NCBI RefSeq assembly: GCF_023006325.1
Contig: NZ_JAINDF010000001.1
Span: forward strand, 240,863-304,862
Length of the DNA: 64,000 nt
From: Kordiimonas marina
Lineage (GTDB): Bacteria > Pseudomonadota > Alphaproteobacteria > Sphingomonadales > Kordiimonadaceae
Direction of reading: 5' to 3'
A program made the position numbers and the translations under genes. The notes below the pieces were generated by a model, which was not told the origin of the DNA, made no database searches, and saw only the letters and a program-made list of their open reading frames with translations. Within the stretch, counting starts at the first letter, position 1. Each line of letters starts with the position of its first letter. Shown here one piece after another: positions 48,671 through 56,437 of this stretch.

Positions 48671-49821
48671 CAGACTTCTACATTGTCTGGAAGAACCTGA
48701 CGCGGAAACCGCTCAGGCTCTTCCTCACGCTGTTCGCCACCTTCATCGCCTTCACGATCTACGGTACGATCACGGCGTTTCAGGTGGCCTGGGACAGCGG
48801 TGTGAACCTCGCGGCTGACGACCGGCTCGTCACGGTGAACAAGATCAACTTCACCCAGCCTTTGCCGGTCTCCTACGTCAACAAGGTGCGCGCGGTCAAA
48901 GGCGTCGCAGCCGTAACCCAGATGAACTGGTTCGGCGGCTATTTTCAGGACCCGCGCAAACAGTTGGTCATGATGGCCGTGGATGCCCCAAGCTTCCTGG
49001 AAGTCTATGACCAGGTCGTGCTAACGCCGAAGGAACAGGAAGCCTGGATCCAAGACCGCCAGGGCCTTATCGCCGGCGAAGCGGTGGCCCGCACTTATGG
49101 CTGGAAAGTGGGCGACCATATTCCGGTCAACTCCAACATCTTTTCGCAGAAGGATGGCCGGACGGCGTGGGACTTCACCATCGATGGCATCTTCAAGGGC
49201 AAGACCCCGCAGACCGACACCAACAGCGTCTATTTCCACTATAAATATTTCAATGAGACCAAATCGTTCGGGAAGGACTATATCGGCTTCCTCGGCATCC
49301 GCACCACGGACCCGAAGCTGAACGAGCAGGTGATCAAGACCGTCGATGACATGTTCGCCAACACGCCGTTTGAAACCCAGACGGTGCCGGAAAAGGTCTT
49401 CAACAAGGGCTTCATCGAGCAGATCGGCAATATCCGGTTGATCCTGACCTCGGTGGTGGGCGCTGCCTTCTTCATCATCCTGGTGATCGTCGGCAACTCC
49501 ATGGTGCTGGCGATCCGGGAACGCACGGGTGAGATCGCGGTGATGAAGACGCTGGGCTTCCAGTCCGGGCGCCTCTTCCGCATGATCCTGAGTGAATCGA
49601 TGATGCTGGCGCTTCTGGGGGGCGGGCTTGGCCTGTCGGCCGCCACGGGACTCACATGGCTGATCACCAGCAAGATGCCGCAGATGCCGCCGCTTTTGAT
49701 GACCCACAGCATTGTCCTGCAATCGCTTGGGTTCATGCTGGCGATGGGGCTTCTGACCGGAATCATCCCGGCCGTGAATGCCCTCAGGCTCAACATCATT
49801 ACCGCCTTCAGCCGGCAGTAG
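48667..49821 (+). CDS. FtsX/MacB-like permease, first
   Basis: Membrane protein of 384 residues with one N-terminal span (about 15-40), a large periplasmic MacB_PCD-like domain, and three C-terminal spans (about 265-375) with the IRERTGEIAVMKTLGF coupling helix typical of FtsX-type permeases. Overlaps the ATPase gene (ATGA). Confidence 0.88.
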   Translation: MTDFYIVWKNLTRKPLRLFLTLFATFIAFTIYGTITAFQVAWDSGVNLAADDRLVTVNKINFTQPLPVSYVNKVRAVKGVAAVTQMNWFGGYFQDPRKQLVMMAVDAPSFLEVYDQVVLTPKEQEAWIQDRQGLIAGEAVARTYGWKVGDHIPVNSNIFSQKDGRTAWDFTIDGIFKGKTPQTDTNSVYFHYKYFNETKSFGKDYIGFLGIRTTDPKLNEQVIKTVDDMFANTPFETQTVPEKVFNKGFIEQIGNIRLILTSVVGAAFFIILVIVGNSMVLAIRERTGEIAVMKTLGFQSGRLFRMILSESMMLALLGGGLGLSAATGLTWLITSKMPQMPPLLMTHSIVLQSLGFMLAMGLLTGIIPAVNALRLNIITAFSRQ

Positions 49822-49833
49822 GAGGACATAGCT

Positions 49834-51021
49834 ATGAAACTTCTATCGCAAATCTGGGTGGTGATCGTCATGAACATCCGCAGCCTGCCTCAGCGTCTGT
49901 GGATGTCCCTCGCCGCCATTCTCGCGGTTACCGTCGTCGTGGCGGTGCTTCTCTCGTTCCTGTCCATGGCCAATGGTTTCGCCAAAACCCTTGAAGGCAC
50001 GGGCAGCAACGATATCGCCATCGTCACCCGTGGCGGGTCGCAGTCCGAGCTGAACAGCGTGCTGTCGCGCCATGCAGTCAACGCCGTCTCGGTCGCGCCG
50101 GGTGTGGCCAAAACGGCGGATGGGCAGCCTTACTATTCGGCTGAGCTTTATGTGGTCGTGAACGCCATTAAAAAGTCCTCCGGGACCAAGGTGAATATAC
50201 CGCTTAGGGGCATTGACCCTATCGGCTTCACCCTGCGCGACCATGTGAAGATCACCGCTGGCCGCATGTTCCAGCCCGGCAAGAATGAGATCATCGTCGG
50301 CCAGAAAGTTCTGGGCCAGTTTAGCGGTTTCGAACTGGGCAAAGAGGTCAAGTTCGGCAAGTCACGCTGGACCGTGGTCGGCATCTTCTCGACCGGCGGC
50401 ACGGCCTTCGAAAGCGAGCTGTGGGCGGATGCACGCACTGTGCAATCTCAGTTCCGCCGGGGTGACAGCTACCAGACCATGCGCATCAAGCTGACCACGC
50501 CGGGGGATCTTTCGGGCATCGAGAAAGCGATCAAGGCCGACCCGACGCTCAACTTGGACGTCAAAACCGAGGCTCAGTATTTCGCTGAGCAAGGTCAGGC
50601 GCTCAAGAATATCGTTCGGGTAGGCTGGGCCATCAGTATCGTGATGTCGCTCGGTGCGCTCGCCGGCGCCCTCAATACCATGTTCACCTCCGTGGCATCG
50701 CGCTCGAAGGAGATCGCGACCTTGCGGGCCATCGGTTTCTCGAACGTGTCCGCCTTCTTCGGCACGCTCGCGGAATCGGTCGTGCTGTCGGTGCTTGGCG
50801 GCCTTGTCGGCGCGCTCATGTCCTACCTGTTCATGGACGGCATGACCACCTCGACCCTGGGGGCCAGCTTCACGCAGGTGATTTTCACCTTCGAGCTATC
50901 ACCCGCATTGTTCGAGAAAGGCATCATCCTCGCGCTGCTGATCGGCGTGATCGGCGGCTTCTTCCCGGCCTGGCGCGCCGCACGGTTGCCGGTGGTTGTC
51001 GCTTTCCGGAATGCGTCCTAA
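49834..51021 (+). CDS. FtsX/MacB-like permease, second
   Basis: Same architecture as the preceding gene: one N-terminal span, periplasmic domain with IPLRGIDPIGF and ITAGRMFQPGKNEIIVG (MacB_PCD pattern), and three C-terminal spans with SRSKEIATLRAIGF. Its 395 residues differ enough from the first permease to suggest a heterodimer rather than a recent duplication. Begins 12 bases after its neighbour. Confidence 0.88.
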   Translation: MKLLSQIWVVIVMNIRSLPQRLWMSLAAILAVTVVVAVLLSFLSMANGFAKTLEGTGSNDIAIVTRGGSQSELNSVLSRHAVNAVSVAPGVAKTADGQPYYSAELYVVVNAIKKSSGTKVNIPLRGIDPIGFTLRDHVKITAGRMFQPGKNEIIVGQKVLGQFSGFELGKEVKFGKSRWTVVGIFSTGGTAFESELWADARTVQSQFRRGDSYQTMRIKLTTPGDLSGIEKAIKADPTLNLDVKTEAQYFAEQGQALKNIVRVGWAISIVMSLGALAGALNTMFTSVASRSKEIATLRAIGFSNVSAFFGTLAESVVLSVLGGLVGALMSYLFMDGMTTSTLGASFTQVIFTFELSPALFEKGIILALLIGVIGGFFPAWRAARLPVVVAFRNAS

Positions 51022-51083
51022 ACTGAATGACGGAAGGGCTGCCCCGGCGGCCCTTCCTACCCCTGACAGGAGAAAGCGCCGTC

Positions 51084-51536
51084 ATGACCGCCACCCCCGC
51101 CGAGATCGAAGCCTATCTCTATGATCATATCCCGATCAGCAAAGCCTTCGGCGTGACGGTCAAACAGGCGGATACGGAGGTGGTGCTAGCCGCGCCCTTC
51201 GCGCCCAACATCAACCATAAAAGCACGGTTTTCGGCGGCAGCCTGCAGGCGGTAGCGACCCTGGCGGCCTGGAGCCTCGTCCATATCCACGCCCGCGCCT
51301 GGGCACCGCGCACGGAAGTGGTGATCACCCACAGCGATATCGATTACCTGAGGCCCGTGACCGGTGATTTCGAAGCCCGGGCGATCCTGCCTGACCTTGC
51401 CCAGTGGCAACGCTTCCACAAGGCCTTCAAACGCCATGGCAAGGCCCGCGTCACCATCGGCGTCACGATCCTGGACCAGGATGCGCTGGCCGTGGACTAT
51501 AGCGGCACCTTCGCGCTTTTGAGCCACCCTGCCTGA
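51084..51536 (+). CDS. Hotdog thioesterase, YiiD C-terminal type
   Basis: Small cytosolic protein of 150 residues with the hotdog-fold core NHKSTVFGGSLQAVATLAAW and DIDYLRPVTGDF, matching the putative thioesterase domain found at the C-terminus of E. coli YiiD. The frame is open from 51027, but the ATG at 51084 has AGGAGA upstream and gives the usual domain start. It follows the exporter operon by 62 bases and may be co-transcribed. Acyl substrate unknown. Confidence 0.8.
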   Translation: MTATPAEIEAYLYDHIPISKAFGVTVKQADTEVVLAAPFAPNINHKSTVFGGSLQAVATLAAWSLVHIHARAWAPRTEVVITHSDIDYLRPVTGDFEARAILPDLAQWQRFHKAFKRHGKARVTIGVTILDQDALAVDYSGTFALLSHPA

Positions 51537-51615
51537 GGAATACCACTTTTTCCTTGATCCTCTCCCCTTCCCTTATAAAAGATACAACTTTAGAGGAGTT
51601 TTCTAGGGGGACCTC

Positions 51616-53697
51616 ATGAAGTTATTTAAGCGCGCGGCGGTATGCGTTACCGCGGCTACCGGTTTGTTATTCTTTACTCTTTCACCTTCTGCGATGGCAC
51701 AGAATGCCGGCAAGATCGGCGGGGCACCCGATCTCAGCTATCCAAGCTTTGATTCGCCCAAGGATATTCCACCACACGCATTTGTATCCAGCGGCAGCAT
51801 CAACGCCGCGTCCCTGGCGCCGGATGGCAAACACTTCCTGACCGTTTCCTACGAAATGGGCAATGTGAAAATCCATGTCGAGCAGACCGAACCGGGCGAC
51901 ATGGAGAAGCACTATCTCGGTGTTGTCCCCACCAAATATTACGATTCGGTCTATTGGGCCAGCAAGGACCGCCTGCTTATCCAGTTGGCCTCCTGGCAGC
52001 TTGACCGCAATTGGCGGTGGCACCGCAATGTCAGCCTTGTGTCCGTCGACAAAACCGGCGCCAACCTGCAACGGCTGTTCAATGTCGATATCCGCAAAGA
52101 CGAAGCCTATGTCGACAGCCTGGTCGTCGACCTTCTGCCCAAAGAGCCCAATTATGTGCTGATTGAGGCCAGCAAGGACGGCAAACACGCCCCCTCGGTT
52201 TTCAAACTGGATATTTACACCGGGGAGACAACCCTGGTCATGGAAGGCCGGAGACATATCAGCCGCTGGCTGACAGACCATGACGGCAATGTCCGCCTGG
52301 GCCTCGGCTATAGCGACGACCATATCAACATGGTGGCACGCAAGGCCGGGTCGGACACCTGGCAGGAACTTCATGACAACGACCTGTTCAAAAGCGGGCG
52401 CTTCTTTCCGCTCGATTTCGATTTCGACGGCACGCACATGTTCGTGCGCTCGGCTGTCGCCAACGGCCGTTTCGCCATCTACCGCTTCGACCTGTCGACC
52501 GGCAAACTGAGCAACAAGATTTTCGAGGATTCCGATGTCGATGCCCTCGGGATCGAGCTGTCGCCATCCCGGAAACGGCTGCAGGCCGTGACCTATATCC
52601 GCGACAAGCTGCAGCGGAAATTCTTCGATCCGGTCTATAAGCATCTTTACGACATGATCGACAAGGCCTTGCCGGGGCGCAGCAATTATGTCCTGTCGCG
52701 CACACCGGATGACCATATGTTCCTCATCTATTCGGTCAGCGACCGGTACCCGGGGGCGCTTTATATCCTCGACACCACCAACGGCCATATGACCGTGCTT
52801 GGTGAAATGAACAACGCCCTCAACCCGGCGCAATTGGCCCCGACCGTCCGGGTCAATTATTTCTCCCGCGATGGCCTGGAGATCCCGGCCTATATGACCG
52901 CGCCTCTCGGTGTTGAGCCCAAGAACCTGCCGGTGGTCATCCTGCCCCACGGCGGCCCGCATGAACGCACCGACATCGAGTATGAAGAGGTGGTGCAATT
53001 TATCGCGAGCCGGGGCTATCTGGTTTTGCAGCCGAACTATCGCGGCTCCACCGGCTATAGCTACGAATACCAGTCCCTGGGGGATGGCCAGTGGGGGGGC
53101 ACCATGCAGAATGACCTGGAGGATGCCGCCGATTATCTGGTCCGCGAAGGCATCGCCGCCAAGGGGCGCGTCTGCATCATGGGGCGTTCCGCCTACAGCA
53201 GCTATGCCGCGCTTCTGGGGGTTATGAAATCGCCGGACAGGTTCGCCTGCGCGGTGGCAGTTTCGCCGGTCACCGACCTTAAAGCCTATGCCAAGGATGT
53301 CAAAAATGACGACGGCAAGGCCGCGGCAGAACGCATCACCGGGGACCGCAGCAGCCATATTCTCAAGAGCCTGTCGCCGATCAAGCTGACGGAGGATCTG
53401 ACCCGGCCCGTCCTGCTGTTCCATGGCGACAAGGACCGTGTCATCCCGCTCAAGCGCTTCGACAAATTCGAAAAGGCCCTCCAGAAATACGGCAAGAAGG
53501 TTACCACCATCCGCAGTAAGGATGAGGGCCACGGCCTTCATCTGCCCAAGGCCCGGACAAAATTCTACCGGGCGCTTGAAAAATTCCTGCAAGCCAACCT
53601 GGGGGACGGCGTGGTCAAGCCCACCGCCCCCAAAGACAAGACGACGGCAGACGCCGCAACGGCTGACAAAGCCGCCAAGGCGGAGAGCGGTAAATGA
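51616..53697 (+). CDS. S9-family peptidase with altered nucleophile motif
   Basis: Secreted prolyl-oligopeptidase-family protein of 693 residues: signal peptide (cut after AMAQ region), beta-propeller to about 420, and an alpha/beta-hydrolase domain. HGGPHERTDIEYEE, QPNYRGSTGYSYE, Asp607 (HGDKDRVIP) and His639 (DEGHG) are in place, but the nucleophile elbow reads GRSAYSSYAAL (residues 523-533) instead of GxSYGGYAAL. The segment carries one extra residue and lacks both glycines. It may therefore be inactive or use a shifted serine (Ser525 fits by position). Alanine/lysine-rich C-terminal tail. Overlaps the following paralogue by four bases. Confidence 0.88.
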   Translation: MKLFKRAAVCVTAATGLLFFTLSPSAMAQNAGKIGGAPDLSYPSFDSPKDIPPHAFVSSGSINAASLAPDGKHFLTVSYEMGNVKIHVEQTEPGDMEKHYLGVVPTKYYDSVYWASKDRLLIQLASWQLDRNWRWHRNVSLVSVDKTGANLQRLFNVDIRKDEAYVDSLVVDLLPKEPNYVLIEASKDGKHAPSVFKLDIYTGETTLVMEGRRHISRWLTDHDGNVRLGLGYSDDHINMVARKAGSDTWQELHDNDLFKSGRFFPLDFDFDGTHMFVRSAVANGRFAIYRFDLSTGKLSNKIFEDSDVDALGIELSPSRKRLQAVTYIRDKLQRKFFDPVYKHLYDMIDKALPGRSNYVLSRTPDDHMFLIYSVSDRYPGALYILDTTNGHMTVLGEMNNALNPAQLAPTVRVNYFSRDGLEIPAYMTAPLGVEPKNLPVVILPHGGPHERTDIEYEEVVQFIASRGYLVLQPNYRGSTGYSYEYQSLGDGQWGGTMQNDLEDAADYLVREGIAAKGRVCIMGRSAYSSYAALLGVMKSPDRFACAVAVSPVTDLKAYAKDVKNDDGKAAAERITGDRSSHILKSLSPIKLTEDLTRPVLLFHGDKDRVIPLKRFDKFEKALQKYGKKVTTIRSKDEGHGLHLPKARTKFYRALEKFLQANLGDGVVKPTAPKDKTTADAATADKAAKAESGK

Positions 53698-55715
53698 TGA
53701 GCCGCTTCCCTGCCCGCCTTGCCACCGCCCTTTTGGGGGCGGTGCTTCTGGCTGCCCCGGCTAGTTTCACGCTCGCGGCTTTCGGGCCAGCAGCCTATGG
53801 GGCCGAGAAAGCCGACCCGGTCGCGGCTTCCGTCGCCTACTATGGCCAGGCCGATACCTTCATGAGTTCCCACCTGGCCCCGTGCGGGTGCCAGTTCATC
53901 GCCTGGAGCATGGTCGGCAACCATCCCCAGCTGCAGCTTTATTCGGTCAGCGAAAAAGGCGCCGCGCTTTTGCACAAGGCCGACCTGCCGCCCGCCCAGT
54001 TTGACTGGCTTAACTGGGTGGATGAAAGCCATGTGCTTGTCAGCATCACGGTGATCGACGACAGCTCCCCCGCCCTGAAGTTTCCGGAACACATCCACCG
54101 GGCATCGGGGCCGGAGGCCGGGCTCACGCGCCATGTTTATACCTTCGATGCCAAGGGCGGCACCTTGCGGGAAATCCTTCAGTATCCGCTCAATGATCTG
54201 AGCGCCAACGGCTCGGACGACCTCCTGAGCAGGCTGCCGAAGGACAAGGAGAATGTGATCCTGGCCTACGCGCCGGACGGTGGCGAATATCCGGGCGTCT
54301 ACAAGCTCAACTATCTCACCGGCAAGACCGAGCAATTGGAGAAGGGCGAGAAGCCGTATCAGACCTGGACCGCCGATCTTGGGGGCCATATCCGGCTCGC
54401 CAGCGGCTGGGGCGACGACCATATGGAGGTCAAGATCAGGCCGACCGCCGACGGCCCGTGGGAAAGCCTCAGCGACAACCCGCTGTTCAAGGACGGCCGG
54501 TTCCAGATCGCCGGTTTCTCGGACGATGGCCTGAACCTTTATCTGCGCTCGTCGCTCGGCAAGGGCCGCAGTGTGATCTACCGCTTCGACCTCAAGAGCA
54601 AGGCGATCCGCGAGAAGGTTTTCGAACACCCGCGCTATGATGCGGGCGGGCTGATCACCAGCCCGGACGGTGAAAAAATCCTCGCGGCCACCTATATCGA
54701 CGACCGGCCGGAGCTGAAAATTTTCGATCCGAAATTCCAGAAGTTCTATGACGGGCTGAAGAAAAAACTGCCGGGACGGAATTTCTACGTCGGCGGTGCC
54801 AGCAAGGATGCCGGTGTCTGGCTGGTTTATGCCAGCGCGCCGACGGTGGAGCCCGAGCTTTATTTCTACCGCGCCAAGGATGACAGCCTCACCCCGCTTT
54901 TGAAGGAGAAGAAAGGCACGCCGCCGGTACCGTTCGTGCCGATGAAAGAGGTGCATTATTTCAGCCGCGACGGCATTGAAATCCCCGCCTATCTCACGCT
55001 GCCGAACGGCTACAAAAAGGGCACGCCGACCCCGATGGTGGTGATGCCGCACGGCGGCCCGTGGGTGCGGGACATGGTCCGGCATGATGACTGGGCGCAA
55101 TATTTTGCCAGCCTGGGCATCGGGGTTTTGCAGCCCAACTTCCGCGGCTCGACCGGGTACGGCACGAATTTCGAAGCCAGCGGCTACGGCGAATGGGGCA
55201 ACGCCATGCAGAATGACGTGGCCGACGGCGCCGCCTGGCTTGTCGACCAAGGCATTGCGATGAAAGGACATTTGTGCATCGTCGGCGCATCCTACGGCGG
55301 TTATGCCGCCCTGATGGCGACGATCAAGAACAAGGATAGTTTCCAGTGTGCCGTCGCCCTCGCCCCCGTCACCGACCTCCGGGAATGGGTGGACACGGTT
55401 TCCTCCTCCAAGGCGGACCGCAAGGGCCTGATGTTCCGCACCGTCGGGCGGGACAAGAACAGCCTCTTGAAAAAGGCATCTCCGGCCCGGCTCGCGCGGG
55501 ATGTCGGGATGCCTCTCTTGCTCGCCCACGGCACGCGTGACATCCGGGTCGCGCCGGAACACAGCCTCTACATGGAAGAACGCCTCCATAAATATCATAA
55601 GAATTTCAAGATGTTATGGCTGGAAGGCGGCTCACACTTCCTGCTTCAGGCCCCGCTGAGGACCCAGTTCCTGACCGAGGCCGGGCGTTTCGTCCTGGCG
55701 CATATCAAGCCCTGA
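53694..55715 (+). CDS. S9-family peptidase (prolyl oligopeptidase family)
   Basis: Secreted serine peptidase of 673 residues: signal peptide, beta-propeller to about 410, C-terminal hydrolase domain. The triad is intact: Ser533 in IVGASYGGYAAL, Asp616 in HGTRDIRV, His648 in EGGSHF. Paralogous in layout to the upstream gene (QPNFRGSTGYG, CAVALAPVTDL shared), with translational coupling through ATGA. The pair may act jointly on peptides in the periplasm, with the upstream member as a possible non-catalytic partner. Confidence 0.92.
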   Translation: MMSRFPARLATALLGAVLLAAPASFTLAAFGPAAYGAEKADPVAASVAYYGQADTFMSSHLAPCGCQFIAWSMVGNHPQLQLYSVSEKGAALLHKADLPPAQFDWLNWVDESHVLVSITVIDDSSPALKFPEHIHRASGPEAGLTRHVYTFDAKGGTLREILQYPLNDLSANGSDDLLSRLPKDKENVILAYAPDGGEYPGVYKLNYLTGKTEQLEKGEKPYQTWTADLGGHIRLASGWGDDHMEVKIRPTADGPWESLSDNPLFKDGRFQIAGFSDDGLNLYLRSSLGKGRSVIYRFDLKSKAIREKVFEHPRYDAGGLITSPDGEKILAATYIDDRPELKIFDPKFQKFYDGLKKKLPGRNFYVGGASKDAGVWLVYASAPTVEPELYFYRAKDDSLTPLLKEKKGTPPVPFVPMKEVHYFSRDGIEIPAYLTLPNGYKKGTPTPMVVMPHGGPWVRDMVRHDDWAQYFASLGIGVLQPNFRGSTGYGTNFEASGYGEWGNAMQNDVADGAAWLVDQGIAMKGHLCIVGASYGGYAALMATIKNKDSFQCAVALAPVTDLREWVDTVSSSKADRKGLMFRTVGRDKNSLLKKASPARLARDVGMPLLLAHGTRDIRVAPEHSLYMEERLHKYHKNFKMLWLEGGSHFLLQAPLRTQFLTEAGRFVLAHIKP

Positions 55716-55730
55716 TTTTCCATAAAAGAA

Positions 55731-55755
55731 GGGCCGACCCCATCGGGGTCGGCCC
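55731..55755 (-). terminator. Intrinsic terminator, leftward
   Basis: Perfect 11-bp stem (55731-55741 with 55745-55755) and 3-base loop. The T-rich tail TTCTTTT is on the minus strand only; on the plus strand it is followed by TGGAAGAG. It therefore best fits a leftward transcript from the intergenic region, and also lies 15 bases after the S9 gene. Confidence 0.75.
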
Positions 55756-56035
55756 TGGAAGAGAGAGGGCGGGCAGGAGGTTCGCAACCACACGTCCTGC
55801 CGCGCACCCGCCGTCTGCATGTCGCTTGCCGGTCCTCGCCAAAAGACCGGTGTTGCACGAACAACAGTTTGGCCCCTAAGGGCCGTATAGCTGTTGCCGC
55901 CGCAACAATTACCACTCCCGCAGGAGGCGCCCATCACCCAGAGATACGCAAGCGGTAATATCCATGCATCGGCGACCCGGGGTCCGGAGTTTTCACACGG
56001 ATCAGACCCTTGGATCAGAGTGAAACCTATCATTT
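55731..56035 (-). ncRNA. Candidate structured RNA 2 (leftward)
   Basis: Stretch between palindrome E and a leftward terminator. Nested three-level hairpin: TGTTGC/GCAACA (55851-55856 with 55902-55907), CAACAG/CTGTTG (55862-55867 with 55891-55896), GGCCC/GGGCC (55871-55875 with 55880-55884). Flanking stems: CCGGTC/GACCGG (55829-55834 with 55845-55850), GCAGGA/TCCTGC (55773-55778 with 55795-55800, enclosing GGTT/AACC) and CTCC/GGAG (55915-55918 with 55923-55926). No convincing ORF or known RNA family. The 5' end is unknown; strand is inferred from the terminator. Confidence 0.35.
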
Positions 56036-56051
56036 TTGACCCTTTGGTCAA
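56036..56051. promoter_or_regulatory. RutR-box-like operator E
   Basis: TTGACC-CTTT-GGTCAA, the most perfect of the five palindromes, in the structured gap. On the minus strand the flank reads AATCTTGACC as in operator C. The controlled transcript is unknown; the leftward candidate RNA 2 begins beside it. Confidence 0.6.
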
Positions 56052-56117
56052 GATTAAGTTTCAAGAAATTTTTATGACATCCATATTGGTCATAAAATCG
56101 CCTTTCGCGACCCCGAG

Positions 56118-56147
56118 AAAAAAATGACCAGCCGAAACCGGCCGGTC
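56118..56147 (-). terminator. Intrinsic terminator, leftward
   Basis: On the minus strand GACCGGCC pairs with GGCTGGTC (plus coordinates 56140-56147 with 56126-56133; one G-T pair), 6-base loop, then A and seven Ts (56124-56118). Strong terminator with no annotated gene in front of it. Confidence 0.78.
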
Positions 56148-56317
56148 CAGTCGTTTGGGAAACGTGTAAGTGCTGGTCTTTCGAACCAGCCCCCGTCTGC
56201 CATCCCCACCGGCCAGCCACCGGTAGTGCCCTAGACGGAAATCCCCGAAGGATTCCAGCGCGGCATACGAGGGTCACTGATGAGACCGCCAGCAGGGATG
56301 CCGGCATCAACCCCTTT
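56118..56317 (-). ncRNA. Candidate small RNA 1 under an ECF-type promoter
   Basis: About 200 nt between the promoter-like element at 56324-56358 and a strong leftward terminator. Hairpins: GATGCCGGCATC (56297-56308), GGAAATCC/GGATTCC (56237-56244 with 56250-56256, one bulge), CCGTCT/AGACGG (56193-56198 with 56233-56238) enclosing ACCGG/CCGGT (56208-56212 with 56220-56224), GCTGGT/ACCAGC (56172-56177 with 56185-56190) and CGTTT/AAACG (56152-56156 with 56160-56164). Some of these are alternatives to each other. I match it to no RNA family. The 5' end is guessed at about 7 bases after the -10 block. Confidence 0.45.
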
Positions 56318-56323
56318 CATATC

Positions 56324-56358
56324 TAAGACGACCGGGCAGCCCGGTTTGGGAATCCTCT
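56324..56358 (-). promoter_or_regulatory. ECF-type promoter-like element, copy 1
   Basis: On the minus strand: AGGATTCCCAAA (-35-like, 56356-56345), then GTCGTCTTA (-10-like, 56332-56324). Both blocks and their spacing recur at 62801-62835 in front of the ECF sigma gene. It could also be a plus-strand activator site for the Met/Gly-rich gene, whose ATG is 80 bases to the right. Confidence 0.55.
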
Positions 56359-56437
56359 CCTTTGACCGGTGTCAATGAACCGGGGAGCGGCAAGGCCTAT
56401 GTTGCTGGCAATCTCGAAGATATCAGGAGGAAGAGCC

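Larger units (their letters stand above)
55716..56437. other. Long structured intergenic region
   Basis: A 722-base gap, the largest in the window. Frames open on both strands do not look like proteins. It contains two leftward intrinsic terminators (55731-55755 and 56118-56147), many hairpins, a RutR-box-like palindrome (56036-56051), a 9-bp inverted repeat (56070-56078 with 56089-56097) and a promoter-like element (56324-56358) shared with the ECF sigma gene. See the two candidate RNA entries. Confidence 0.7.

Noticed and set aside
56126-56287. Hammerhead-ribozyme-like core (CTGATGAG and CGAAAC in one gap)
   Set aside because: The bases that should pair in stems I and II do not match, and the two motifs are about 140 bases apart.
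56002-56310. 102-codon minus-strand ORF in the structured gap
   Set aside because: Composition is not protein-like, it spans a strong terminator, and it has no good ribosome-binding site.
56111-56320. Cobalamin riboswitch (GGGAA and CAGCCCCCG segments on the plus strand)
   Set aside because: The conserved B12 box and the rest of the core are missing, and the terminator points to the opposite strand.
56231-56320. 29-codon minus-strand ORF at the start of candidate RNA 1
   Set aside because: Its ATG would lie before the expected transcription start and it has no ribosome-binding site; the same frame beyond the stop is no better supported.
56362-56375. TTGAC-CGGT-GTCAA as another RutR-like site
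   Set aside because: The half-sites are two bases closer than in the other five sites, and the centre is not symmetrical.
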